Assembly (NCBI GenBank): GCA_016179685.1
Contig: JACPCR010000027.1
Location: forward strand, 1-39,546
Direction of reading: 5' to 3'
DNA: 39,546 nt
Source of the DNA: Planctomycetota bacterium
GTDB lineage: Bacteria > Planctomycetota > PUPC01 > JACPCR01
This document shows, in pieces, positions 8,468 through 17,700 of the stretch (position 1 is the first letter of the stretch; each line of letters starts with the position of its first letter). A program made the translations under genes and the position numbers. The notes beneath the pieces were generated by a model that searched no databases, was not told the origin of the DNA, and saw only the letters and a list, made by a program, of their open reading frames with translations.

Positions 8468-8497
8468 GATAATACTATAGTGGTATCGTGATTTCAA
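8468..8497 (-). promoter_or_regulatory. hicAB promoter with palindromic operator
   Basis: On the minus strand TTGAAA (8492-8497), a 17-bp spacer and TATTAT (8469-8474) make a good sigma-70 promoter. The -10 region lies in the palindrome GATANNACTATAGTNNTATC (8468-8487), a likely HicB-HicA operator. Transcription would start at about the hicA ATG. Confidence 0.65.
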
Positions 8498-8505
8498 TGT
8501 CCTCA

Positions 8506-8544
8506 TTTTTTCGCGGCACGGCGTAGCCGTGACCGCAAAAAAAA
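8506..8544. terminator. Hairpin with T/A-rich flanks upstream of rluA-like gene
   Basis: TTTTTTCGCGGCACGGC, loop GTA, then GCCGTGACCGC and an A-run. One bulged A interrupts the stem. The T-run on each strand would allow termination in both directions, between divergent hicAB and the pseudouridine synthase gene. Confidence 0.4.
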
Positions 8545-8554
8545 TTAGACTCTT

Positions 8555-9550
8555 ATGGCCATGTCACAAGCCAAAGTCCCGGAAGAGACCTCGTTCGACT
8601 TCGCCGTACCGGGCCACCTCGACCATCTGCGGCTGCCCCAGGTCCTGGCCCAGCAATTCCCCCAGCTTTCCCCGAACACCATCTTTCGCCTGATCGGGGC
8701 CGGCAAGGTCTGGGTCAACCAGGAGCTTGCCCAGGCCGACCTGGTCGTTCGCAGGGGGATGCAGGTGACGATTCTGCTCCGAGAGGGGAAGCGGGAGCCT
8801 GCCGAGGCCCGGCCGGATGTGAAGGTTCTGTACGAGAATGCCGCTCTGATTCTCATCGACAAGCCAGCGGGAATGGTCGTTGTGCCGGAGCGACACCAGA
8901 GGAGCTGCCCCTTGATGGAGAGCCTCGGCCGGCGCTTCGAAGAGGCCGGCGAGGCCCAGGCCAGGCCCCGCATTGTCCACCGGCTCGATCGCGACACGAG
9001 CGGCGTCCTGCTGGTCGCCAAGACGCTCGAGTCCCAGCGCTGGCTCACGAGCCAGTTCATGGATCAGGTGGTGGAGAAGCGTTACCTGGCCGTCGTTGAA
9101 GGGGAGGTGGCGGAGGAGACGGGCAGCATCGATCTGTGCATCGGGCCTGTGGGGCATCGCAGCACGGAGATGAGGGCGAGCCCGTTATCCGGCCGGAAAT
9201 CGCGCACGGATTTCCGCGTTTCGGAGCGTTTTCGCGGCTATACCCTGCTCGAGGTTCTCCCCCGCACCGGCAGGACCCATCAGGTCCGTGTCCATCTCGC
9301 AGCCATCGGCCACGCCTTGGCGGTGGACCCGCTTTACGGTCCCCGGTCCGAGATTTTCCTCTCGAGCCTGAAGCGCGGCTACCGGGCGTCGGGCGAGGCA
9401 TCCGAGCGGCCGGTGATCGATCGCACGACGCTGCATGCCGCGTCGATCGGTTTCCGGCCCGATGAGTCCTCCGAGCCGATGCGGATCGAAGCGCCGCCTC
9501 CGCGCGACTTCCAATACCTGCTCCGCGTCCTCAGAAAATATCGCCAGTAA
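8555..9550 (+). CDS. RluA-family RNA pseudouridine synthase
   Basis: Isomerises uridine to pseudouridine in RNA, most likely rRNA; 331 residues. An S4 RNA-binding domain comes first (about residues 28-80: LDHLRLPQVLAQ, then VWVNQ). The catalytic domain has the RluA signature HRLDRDTSG with catalytic Asp near residue 145, followed by EKRYLAVVEG and GRTHQVRVHLAAIGHALAVD. Domain order is that of RluC/RluD, but the target positions cannot be read from sequence. The gene faces hicAB upstream and ends convergently in a shared terminator. Confidence 0.93.
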   Translation: MAMSQAKVPEETSFDFAVPGHLDHLRLPQVLAQQFPQLSPNTIFRLIGAGKVWVNQELAQADLVVRRGMQVTILLREGKREPAEARPDVKVLYENAALILIDKPAGMVVVPERHQRSCPLMESLGRRFEEAGEAQARPRIVHRLDRDTSGVLLVAKTLESQRWLTSQFMDQVVEKRYLAVVEGEVAEETGSIDLCIGPVGHRSTEMRASPLSGRKSRTDFRVSERFRGYTLLEVLPRTGRTHQVRVHLAAIGHALAVDPLYGPRSEIFLSSLKRGYRASGEASERPVIDRTTLHAASIGFRPDESSEPMRIEAPPPRDFQYLLRVLRKYRQ

Positions 9551-9589
9551 CCGGAGGAGATGCGGGCCGTCGCCCTCATCTCCTCCGGT
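9550..9589. terminator. Bidirectional terminator overlapping two stop codons
   Basis: ACCGGAGGAGATG and CATCTCCTCCGGT pair perfectly (13 bp), with further pairs toward the loop. It begins at the last base of the pseudouridine synthase stop and ends at the edge of the opposing gene's stop, so it probably serves both convergent genes. Confidence 0.6.
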
Positions 9590-10395
9590 CACTCCTCATC
9601 CCCTTCCTCCAAGCCTTCCAGGAACGACATGTCCTCCCCCTCGCACAGCACGGCGAAGAACGTGTCCTCCACGACAGAGACCGCCTGACGGCGCTCTTCA
9701 TCCTCCTCGAAACTCTGCGGCAGGCCTTTGGAGAAATCAGAGTGCAGGACAAGGCTCTTGACAAAGAGATACTGCAAGAAGGCGTTCATCCCGTTCGGGA
9801 ACAGCGTGAAGGAGACCATCGCATTCTTCGCCAGCTTGCGTTCCTCCTCCGTCCCGGTCTTGGATAGATTGTAAAGCGAATCATAGATGGACGCCCCGAG
9901 GCCATCGGTCATGAGGTGGATATAGTGCCGGTAGAGAATCTCACCCATCTCGACACGCTCCTCAGCATGCTGGTCGTCCATGAGAAGCTCCAGCACCGCC
10001 GGCTCCTCCAGTCCGTCGAGTGTCTCCTCCATCCATCGGTCGCACTCCTCGAGGCAAGGCTCCATCTGTTCGGCCGTGAACCAGAATTTGCGGAGCTGCG
10101 GCCGGTCCAGAAGCGCGGTGGAGGACAGGGTTTCGCCCATCAAGGGGGACTCCAAGAGGCGCGGGAGCATGATCTCCTTGAACAGCTCGTAATCGCCGAA
10201 GCGGAACTCGCCCGTCGAAGGATCGTAGAGATCCACCATGCCGCGCTCCATGGCCCGGAGGGTGTCCTCGTCCAGTCCCATGAGTCGCAGCACCTGCATC
10301 CCTTCGTCGAATTGCTGACGCGCCCGAGGACTCCAGTGGCTGGAGGCCGGTTTGACCTCGGCCTCCCCGTCCTTTTTCTTCTTCTTTTTCGCCAT
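9589..10395 (-). CDS. Uncharacterised acidic protein of the MoxR-VWA operon
   Basis: A 268-residue protein of no family I recognise. The N-terminus is a run of lysines (MAKKKKKKDG); the rest is acidic and largely helical, ending in a glutamate-rich tail (EGLEEGDEE). No signal peptide or membrane segment. It starts 9 bp after the VWA gene, so it is co-transcribed and probably works with the ATPase and VWA proteins, perhaps as an adaptor or substrate. Confidence 0.8.
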   Translation of the reverse strand: MAKKKKKKDGEAEVKPASSHWSPRARQQFDEGMQVLRLMGLDEDTLRAMERGMVDLYDPSTGEFRFGDYELFKEIMLPRLLESPLMGETLSSTALLDRPQLRKFWFTAEQMEPCLEECDRWMEETLDGLEEPAVLELLMDDQHAEERVEMGEILYRHYIHLMTDGLGASIYDSLYNLSKTGTEEERKLAKNAMVSFTLFPNGMNAFLQYLFVKSLVLHSDFSKGLPQSFEEDEERRQAVSVVEDTFFAVLCEGEDMSFLEGLEEGDEE

Positions 10396-10404
10396 GGCGG
10401 CTCC

Positions 10405-11526
10405 TTACCAGCGTTTCCTCCGGCCCCGGACGTAATCCTCCAGCACCAGGCGGCCCAGCTCGCCTGCCGTCGCCGTGAAAGCCCGGCCGCGGTTCAGCCG
10501 CGTCATCTCACCTACAAAATTGACCAGGCCCGTATAGTACCAATCGTCCACGAGCATGAAAGTGTTGATTGTGATCCTCGCCCGCGTGCACGCCTGGACC
10601 TCGCTCAACGTGTGGCGGGCCGTCCGATCCGAAGGAGGATAAATCAGATACAGCGTGTCCTCCTCCCAGTGCGCCGTCGGCTCGCCGTCCGTGATCAATA
10701 GAATCTGCCGGTTCGTCGCCGTGTCGCGGGAGAGCCATCGCCGGGCCAGCGCCAGCCCGGCCTGCACGTTCGTGAAGTGCGGAGGCAGCCGTTTCGCATG
10801 CTGTTCCCAGTCCGCCCGGGCGATCCGCAAATACACCTGCGGGTCGAAGACCGTCACGGGCTTCGGCATGACGTAAGGAAGGCGTTCCAGGCCCATCGGC
10901 TCGGCCACGCTGTAAAACACCGCGAGCCGGAGGCGGTCCTGGGGGAAGCAACGGCGGATCAGGCCTTGGAGCGCCAGGGCCACTTTCTTGCACTGGAGAT
11001 ACTTGCCGTATCGGCCCATGGACCCGCTGACATCGATGGCCAGGACCGTCGAGCACGTGGTCTGTGTCTCGGACTCATGGACCTCGAAATCCTCCTCCTC
11101 GACGCGAATGGGGAGCTGCGGACCCGTTCGGCGCAGAGCATTCCGGAACGTCGTGAAGAGGTCCAGGTGGGAGACCGGATCGCCGAACTCGTAGGGCTTC
11201 GTCTCCTCAAGAGTCTCCGCGCTCGACCCGCGCTGCGCCGTCGGATGCGTGCCCGAGGCACCCGCCTTCAGGGAGTCGAAAATCTCCAGAAGCGCCCGCT
11301 CCTCCATGCGATGCAGCCCTTTGGCCGAAAGCACGGTCCTGCCGCGATGTTCCCGGAAGTAGCCGCTTTCTTCGAGCTTCGAAAGGTCCACCTCGTACCG
11401 CCCCAGGATTTCGCTGATGTCCATACCCGTTTGCAGTACGAACTCCGCAAGCTGGTCGAACAGACTCTGCGCCGCCTTCAGGTCGAAGTCCTGTGTGCCG
11501 TCCCAGGGTGTATAGCGCCATTTCAT
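10405..11526 (-). CDS. VWA-domain protein (MoxR partner)
   Basis: A 373-residue protein with an N-terminal ~155-residue linker region and a C-terminal von Willebrand A domain. The metal-ion-dependent adhesion site is intact: D165-x-S-G-S169, with later Thr and the Asp of LLITDGEP. No signal peptide or membrane anchor, so cytoplasmic. The start overlaps the stop of the ATPase gene (ATGA), the usual arrangement for MoxR/VWA or Mg-chelatase-like ATPase/VWA pairs, which remodel or insert cofactors into partner proteins. The partner here is unknown. Confidence 0.9.
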   Translation of the reverse strand: MKWRYTPWDGTQDFDLKAAQSLFDQLAEFVLQTGMDISEILGRYEVDLSKLEESGYFREHRGRTVLSAKGLHRMEERALLEIFDSLKAGASGTHPTAQRGSSAETLEETKPYEFGDPVSHLDLFTTFRNALRRTGPQLPIRVEEEDFEVHESETQTTCSTVLAIDVSGSMGRYGKYLQCKKVALALQGLIRRCFPQDRLRLAVFYSVAEPMGLERLPYVMPKPVTVFDPQVYLRIARADWEQHAKRLPPHFTNVQAGLALARRWLSRDTATNRQILLITDGEPTAHWEEDTLYLIYPPSDRTARHTLSEVQACTRARITINTFMLVDDWYYTGLVNFVGEMTRLNRGRAFTATAGELGRLVLEDYVRGRRKRW

Positions 11527-12944
11527 GATTGATAGACCGATCGGCCCTGGACTTCGTTCTTATTGAGCTTCTTACTGGCGTGGAGGCCTTCGAGGAGGAA
11601 CTCCACCGCGGCCGCCAGATGGGCCGGGCCTCCGTCCAGCCCGCCCACCTTCCGCATCAGATGCCTCACCATTCGGTCCAGCTCCTTCACCTTCCGGCAC
11701 ATCTGCACGTACTTCTCCGCTGGCATGTCTTCAGCCACCTCCAATCCCAGCGCACCGAGCACCTCGATCTCCGTCTCGAACTCGGTCACGTCCAGATGGG
11801 GCTGGAACACCTCCCGTACCGCCTTCAGGATCAGGCCCTGCAGCACATCCTCCTCGCTCCTCCCCTCCAGGCTCACCTCCAGCTCGATCTTGCCCCTCGA
11901 GGAGGCCAGAGCGTGCCGGAGATCGCCGAGGCGTCCGACGGCCGAACTCTCTCCCAGCTTGATGGCGCGCCGCTCCACGCTGCTGACCAGGTTCTCCAGG
12001 TTCGCCACGGACATCCGCACGCTGACGCCCGAACTGCGGCTGACCTCGCCGCTCGACCGCGCCTGCCGGGCGATTTCCTCCACGATGTCCTTCAAGAAGG
12101 GCGGAATCTCCACTTTGGGGGCATCCCCATCCCTCTCCCACCACGCATTTTCCTCCATGATCCGCACGCCCTCGGGCCGCGTCCGGGGATAATGCGTCAC
12201 GATCACCGATCCAATCCGATCCTTTAGCGGCGTCACGATCCGCCCGCGGTTCGTGTAGTCCTCCGGGTTCGCCGAAAAAACCATCAGGATGTCGAGCGGC
12301 AGGCGCACCGAGTAGCCGCGAATCTGGAAATCCCTTTCCTCCAGGATGTTGAACAGCCCGACCTGTATCTTAGGTGCGAGGTCAGGCAGTTCATTGATGG
12401 CAAAGATGCCCCGGTGGCAGCGGGGGATTAGGCCGAAGTGCATCGTGCGCTCATCCGACAGGTAACGGCCCTCCGCCACCTTCACCAGGTCCGTCTCCCC
12501 GATCAGGTCCGCGATCGTCACGTCCGGCGTCGCCAGCTTCTCTCCATAGCGCTCGGCGCGAGACACCCACACGATCGGCAGCTCGTCGCCCTCTTGTGCG
12601 GCACGCTCGTGGCAACTCCGGCACAGCGGCCGGTAGGGATCGTCGTGAATCTCGCAGCCTTGCACAGCGGGAATGGCCTCGTCGAGCAGGCCCGCCAGCG
12701 CCCGGATCATCCGCGATTTCGCCTGCCCCCGCAGCCCCAGGAACAACAGATCGTGGCGCGACAGGAGCGCGTTCTCCACCTGGGGAATGACCGTCTCGTC
12801 GTAGCCGATGATGCCCGGAAACAGGGTTTGGCCGCTGCGCAGCCTCGCCAGCAGATTTTTTCGTACCTCATCCTTCACCGGCAACGGCTTCCAGCCGCTT
12901 TGCCGGAGCTCCGCCAGGGTCGAGGGTCGGGCCGTCGGTTTCAC
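11523..12944 (-). CDS. MoxR/Mg-chelatase ChlI-like AAA+ ATPase
   Basis: An AAA+ ATPase of about 473 residues. Walker A reads GLRGQAKS (about residues 70-77), followed by an inserted Cys cluster (CEIHDDPYRPLCRSCH) that may bind zinc. The Walker B region is GIFAINELPDL, with Asn where Asp is usual, and sensor 1 is FSANPEDYTNRG. A helical C-terminal region follows. The frame reaches an ATG at 12995, but that codon lies inside a dispersed hairpin (12981-13024), so I prefer the GTG at 12944; no strong ribosome site distinguishes them. First gene of the three-gene operon with the VWA and acidic proteins. Confidence 0.87.
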   Translation of the reverse strand: MKPTARPSTLAELRQSGWKPLPVKDEVRKNLLARLRSGQTLFPGIIGYDETVIPQVENALLSRHDLLFLGLRGQAKSRMIRALAGLLDEAIPAVQGCEIHDDPYRPLCRSCHERAAQEGDELPIVWVSRAERYGEKLATPDVTIADLIGETDLVKVAEGRYLSDERTMHFGLIPRCHRGIFAINELPDLAPKIQVGLFNILEERDFQIRGYSVRLPLDILMVFSANPEDYTNRGRIVTPLKDRIGSVIVTHYPRTRPEGVRIMEENAWWERDGDAPKVEIPPFLKDIVEEIARQARSSGEVSRSSGVSVRMSVANLENLVSSVERRAIKLGESSAVGRLGDLRHALASSRGKIELEVSLEGRSEEDVLQGLILKAVREVFQPHLDVTEFETEIEVLGALGLEVAEDMPAEKYVQMCRKVKELDRMVRHLMRKVGGLDGGPAHLAAAVEFLLEGLHASKKLNKNEVQGRSVYQS

Positions 12945-12980
12945 GGTGCAGGCCCTGGGAAGGCCGGGGCGAGGATTGAG

Positions 12981-13024
12981 TAGACGAGTTCGCAAGTGCA
13001 GGTGCGCTTGCGAACTCGTCTACT
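12981..13024. repeat. AAGTGC-family hairpin 4
   Basis: GTAGACGAGTTCGCAAGTGC, loop AGGT, GCGCTTGCGAACTCGTCTAC; 19 of 20 pairs are Watson-Crick and the other is G-U-like or mismatched. It lies just upstream of the ATPase gene. Confidence 0.88.
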
Positions 13025-13395
13025 TTATGAAACTCCTCCCGGGGGTATCTTCGAAGCGGAATGAGGAAACCCAATATTTCATCAGTGGTCAATTCACACG
13101 TGGTTAAATTTGTATGACTCTTGAATCTCGCTGGGGTTTCTGGCTCGTATGCCTGTTCAGAAGTGCGGGTGCACTTCTGAACAGGCATACGAGACTTGAA
13201 AAAACGGCTTCCTTCTACATCATAGCATAGACGGCCAGTCCGTGGCAAAGAGCGATTTCGCAGGGATATCGTCCTGAGTACCTTGTAGGTAGAACGCCAC
13301 CATGCTTCCGTATCACGGTAAGGACCAAACATTGAAATTCCGAGACGGCTCTGGAAGAAGGCATCCTCACGAGAAACTTGAAAGAAATTTACGAA
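13025..13395. other. Gene-free stretch before the Rpn-like gene
   Basis: No gene recognised on either strand. It contains the perfect hairpin at 13144-13193. The remainder (13200-13390) is AT-richer than its neighbours and shows no clear promoter. Confidence 0.45.
13144..13193. repeat. AAGTGC-family hairpin 5 (perfect 23-bp stem)
   Basis: The arm starts CTCGTATGCCTG and ends TTCAGAAGTGC, loop GGGT, then the exact complement. The inner 9 bases match hairpin 7 (32165), but the outer 14 are unrelated to it. Confidence 0.9.
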
Positions 13396-14331
13396 ATGCG
13401 GTCCGATAGGCGCAAGACTCGCGGCACCTTTGATCTCACCATGCGGCATCTGGCTCGCTCGTTTCCCAAGGATATGGCGTTACTCAGCCTGGGCAGAAAA
13501 GCGGATCGAGTCAGGACCCTGAGCCCCGACCTGCCTTCGACCGAACGAAGAGCGGACTGGCTTGCGAAGGCGACGGTAGGACATGAGACCGCGTTGCTCC
13601 AAGTGGAATTTCAAACGAGGTATGAGTCCAGCAAGGTGTTGGATTCCCTGGATTACCGCGTTCAAGCCAGGAGACAATATCGCCTGCCAGTCTTTTCTGT
13701 CTTCATTTACCTGACCAGCAGGGGGTATCCGGGGCCGGGCCAGAATCGCCTGGAGGAGACGGTCTTTGGGCAGCGCCAGCTTCTTTTCGAATGGTCAGAG
13801 GTCCGCCTGTGGGAACTGAAGGCGGCGGAGATGCTCCAGTTAGGGGCTTCAGGCCTCATTCCCCTTGTGGCCCTCGCGCGCGGCAAGACGCCTGAGCAAC
13901 CATTGACCCTGGCGGTTGATGCAGCTTCCAAAGTATCGGATAATAGCGCCAAGGCGAACATTCTTACGGCTATCGGTGTTCTGGCGAGTCTGAGATATCC
14001 GAAAGACCTGATTTTTTCGTTCATCCGGAGGGAAGCCATGAAAGAATCTTCCGTTGCTATGGATTTTATCAGGGAGGGTTTGAAGGAAGGCCTGAAGAAG
14101 GGCCGGCAGGAGGGCCGGCAAAAGGGCCGGCAGGAGGGCCGGCAGGAGGGCCGGCAAAAGGGCCGGCAGGAGGGCCGGCGTGAAGGCGAGCTCATTGGCG
14201 AGATTCGGACGTGGCAGCGTTTCCTCGGGCAGCCCATAACTTCCCGAACGCAGTTGGAAAAAATGTCCCTGGAAAATTTGCGGGAAATGGCTGGACGCCT
14301 GAAGAAGGAGGAAATAAGCCACAGAAAGTGA
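13396..14331 (+). CDS. Rpn/YhgA-like PD-(D/E)XK nuclease-family protein
   Basis: Resembles the Rpn family (recombination-promoting nuclease, formerly putative transposase YhgA-like), about 311 residues. The nuclease-like core shows FDLTMRHLARSFPKDMALL, then RRADWLAKATVG and LLQVEFQTRYE, the D...E-x-Q pattern of the PD-(D/E)XK fold. Residues ~240-268 are a tandem 4-residue repeat (GRQEGRQKG units) from a 12-bp DNA repeat at 14098-14180, a variable tail also seen in other Rpn proteins. A second ATG lies at 13378, and no strong ribosome site decides between them. Stand-alone gene flanked by repeats. Confidence 0.75.
   Translation: MRSDRRKTRGTFDLTMRHLARSFPKDMALLSLGRKADRVRTLSPDLPSTERRADWLAKATVGHETALLQVEFQTRYESSKVLDSLDYRVQARRQYRLPVFSVFIYLTSRGYPGPGQNRLEETVFGQRQLLFEWSEVRLWELKAAEMLQLGASGLIPLVALARGKTPEQPLTLAVDAASKVSDNSAKANILTAIGVLASLRYPKDLIFSFIRREAMKESSVAMDFIREGLKEGLKKGRQEGRQKGRQEGRQEGRQKGRQEGRREGELIGEIRTWQRFLGQPITSRTQLEKMSLENLREMAGRLKKEEISHRK
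14098..14180 (+). repeat. 12-bp tandem repeat inside the Rpn-like gene
   Basis: About seven copies of GGCCGGCAGGAG or GGCCGGCAAAAG, encoding GRQE/GRQK. It keeps the reading frame and would allow length variation by slippage. Confidence 0.85.
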
Positions 14332-14755
14332 AAGATCGTCGTCCTTTTTGTTTTCGGGTTCAGATGTGCGGTAAAGATTTTGGAGCGGGGACAGTTTGAA
14401 AAGGTAGCGGGAGATCAGAAGGAGGCGGAGATGGGTGTGGGCGGGTATGCCTGGGGGAGGTGGGGGCCGGCAGTCGAGGACGGATGCGAGCTGGAAGAAG
14501 CCTTATCCGCCGTCCAATGCGTCCCTAACCTGCCGCATTCAGTCATGAAGGTTCTTGTTAACCCGCATTTCTGTGCCCGCCGGGATGACAAATGGCGGCT
14601 AAACCCAAGACGAGGGCCTAACCCATCTCGGCCAAGCTCACGACGGAACTCATCGTGACACAGGCGGGCAAGAAGTATACGGTGTCTGCGTGTGAGAGAT
14701 ACGGGCTAGCCGGCCCCTGATACTTCTGTAGTGTCCCCCATCCGGCATCCCCAAC
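14332..14755. other. Gene-poor stretch
   Basis: No intact gene. A short interrupted frame (14592-14720) is listed separately. CCCGCATTT near 14562 is a partial copy of the 6046/6129 repeat. Confidence 0.45.
14592..14720 (+). pseudogene. Short remnant with in-frame stop
   Basis: The frame reads MAAKPKTRA, a TAA stop at 14619, then SAKLTTELIVTQAGKKYTV and SACERYGLAGP before the next stop. The second part looks protein-like, perhaps the N-terminus of a DNA-binding or transposase protein, but I cannot assign a family. It could be chance. Confidence 0.25.
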
Positions 14756-17700
14756 ATGGCCTTCCAGATTCAGTGCCCCTGCGGCAACATCCTCGAGGTG
14801 CCGGACATCCTCGCGGGGCAGACCGCCCGATGTCGTTCATGCGGGACTCTGCTCCATGTTCCCCGCGAGGGGGAGGCCGCCACCTCGACGGAGGAGGCGG
14901 CCGCGCCGCAAGCGACGGAGGAGCGTCCCGCGGTAGAAGCACCGGTGGGTCTCGTGCCGCCGCGGACCCCGGGCCACGTGGGCCGATGGCTTCTCTTCGT
15001 CTCCGTCGCAGCCATTCTCGCCACCGCCACCGTGCTCGCCCTCGCCTTCCTCCGGCCCGTCATCCGGGACTCTGGCCCAGGCTCGGTGTCTCTTTTCGAC
15101 CTGGATAAGCAGTATCGCCTCGTTTTGCCCGAGGCCGGGAGCGAGACGCCCGAAGCCGCGGCTACCACGACGGCCAGCTCGGCCGGGCCGCCGGGCCCCG
15201 CCCTCGCGCTCGACCTCCAGTCCGGGCTGCTCAACGGCCTCGGCGTCGGATCGCACCTCCAGCACATCAAGCCGCTGCACTCCCGAATGAGCTACCTCCG
15301 GGTCGGCGATACCCTCCGGCAGCCGGATACCGGCGTTCAGCTCGACCTTCGCGGCGAGCGCATCGCCCGCGTGACCCTCTTCGTTCAGGCCAGGGAGCGA
15401 GACGGCAGCTTCTTTAAGGCCTTCCCCGGCGTCATCACTCCTGCCTTGACGCGGCTCACCTCGCGCCAGGAGGCCGTCCGGCTGCTGGGGCCCCCGTTCG
15501 AGGAACGTACATCCTTCATCGCTTACCGTACCCGGCGCGACGAAATCGTCCGGGTCGAGTTCACTGACGACGGCTTCGTGGAGACGCTCGTCCTCGAAGA
15601 GTCTCCCGAGCTTGTCCGGCACGCCGCCGTGCACGACTCCGTGCCCGCCCGATATCCCGAGGCGGTCGAGCCCTATCGTCTGCCCGAGTCGAAGGGCGAG
15701 GCGAATTTCGACCTTGGACGCCAGGTGTGTCTCGGACTCCCTCTCGGCGTCCCCAGCTCGGCCCTCGTCGACCTCCCGGAAAGCATGAAGGCCGACAAGC
15801 AGGGCGGCCGCGCCACCTACCCCCCCACCGGCCTCATCGTCTGGTTCGCCGATCAAAAAATCACGCAGATGGCCGTCTTTGTCCGGCCGGAATACAGCCG
15901 GACTGATCTGAAACCCTTCCGCGGCACCTTCTCGCATGGCATTTCCCGCCATCTCTCGCTCGAAGCGCTCAGGCAAAAACTCGGGCCCGAGAACGGCTAC
16001 AGCGAAAATTACCGGGTCCGCATCCTTCATTACATCCTCGCGGACCGATACTTCCAGTTTGGCTTCACACCCGATGGCCAGAAACTGGTCTTCGCCGGGA
16101 TGGGCCTGATCACCCGCTCGGATCAGGACCTTCTCCCGGCCCCCCAGCGAGGCACCCTGCGCTCACTCCGGGAAGGCTCGGCGCTCTGGAGAGGCTCGCA
16201 TCTCCTGGCTACCGCCGAAGCCGGCACCCTCTTCCCCTGGGTCAGCGAGACCCGAAATTTCTACGGCGTCCAATGCAAGCCCGAAGGCCAGACCGCCTAC
16301 GCCTGGATTTCCAAGAATGACGCCCGGGATACCGCCAGCGCCTCCGTCTGGGTCGAGGTCCAGGGCCGCGCCCGCTACCTGGACGATCCGGCCGCCGGCG
16401 AGAAAAGGCTTCTCGATGGCGTCTTCCTCTCCACGAACAAGCACTTCGTCACGGCCGGAACGATTACCCGGTCCGCCGAGGTTGGACCAGCCCGCACCCA
16501 GTGTCTGGAAAAGCTCTACTCGATTGGCCAGACGCTCCCCGTCCGTTCCACCCGCATCGATCCCGTGAGCGAGCTTCGCCCGCTGCCCGCCGAGGGCCAG
16601 TACTTCTGTCTCTCCAACACGGAGTCGAGCCTGGTGTGTGTCCTCCGCTCCTACCGCAGTTCCTACCCGGGGATGAAGTTCAAGGCCCAGCACGACCGAG
16701 GCAGTCCCTATCACTGTCTCCGTCTCAGCGAGGACGGCAAGACCCTGGCCGCGGCCTGGAGGGACGGCGTCGACCTCTTTGAAGCCCTCTCGGGCCGGAA
16801 GCTCAAGTCGGTCACCGCGCCCGAGCCGCTCCTGGATGCCGCGCTCTCGCGGGACGGCAGGGACCTCTGGACGCTCCACGAGAATCAGGTGTTTCACTGG
16901 AATCTCTCGGTGGATACACGCCGGCTTCTTCCCATCTCCGGCCGGCATCTCCTCCTTGCCGTCCGCGGCGGCGGCCTCGCCCTGGCCATCAGCCGCAGCC
17001 GTCAGGTCCCCACCGTCACCGCGTTCCAGTTTCCCGCCGGCGTCGAGCTCTGGCGCTCCGATGACCTTTTCCCGCTTCCGCCCTTCCTCGGCGAATCGGA
17101 CGAAAGCGGACAGCATCTCGCCGCGCCCAGCCTGCGACATCGCCTCGCCTGCGCCATCGCCGACCTCGCCACGGGCCGTACCCTGCGCCAGATCGAAATT
17201 CGATCCGAGGAAACCGAATCCCTCTCCGTCTCGGACTTGCGCACCCTGCGGCTGAGCCCCGACGGCCGACACCTGCTCGCCGGATTCCGCAATGGCCTCG
17301 TCCTCCTCCTCAACTCCGAGACCGGAAAAATCGTCTCTTCCCACACGGAATTCCTCGCCCGGCCGGACCCCGCATCCTGCACCCCCGGCGGTGAGTTGCT
17401 CGCCGTCGGCCGCGACGACCTCCAGCTCTTCGACGCACGCGCCAAGCTCGCCCTCCGAACCTTCGAGCCCGTCCCGCAACCGATCACCGCGGTCGAGATC
17501 GACCCCGGACGGAAATGGCTCGCTGCGGGCGACCTCCTGGGCCAGACCCGTGTCTGGGACCTCGCCTCGGGCGACCTGCTCCAGGCCTTCTCGGAGACGC
17601 CCCCCCTCGGGCCTATCACCAAGCTCCGCTTCGCCAGCGACGGCCAGGCCATCCTCGTTAGCGCCCGAAACCACTCCGCCCTCCTCCTTTACGAGATCGC

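Noticed and set aside
13144..13193. Hairpins of this family as CRISPR repeats or tRNA-like genes
   Set aside because: They are dispersed singly, not in regular arrays with spacers, and have no cloverleaf; no cas genes are present.
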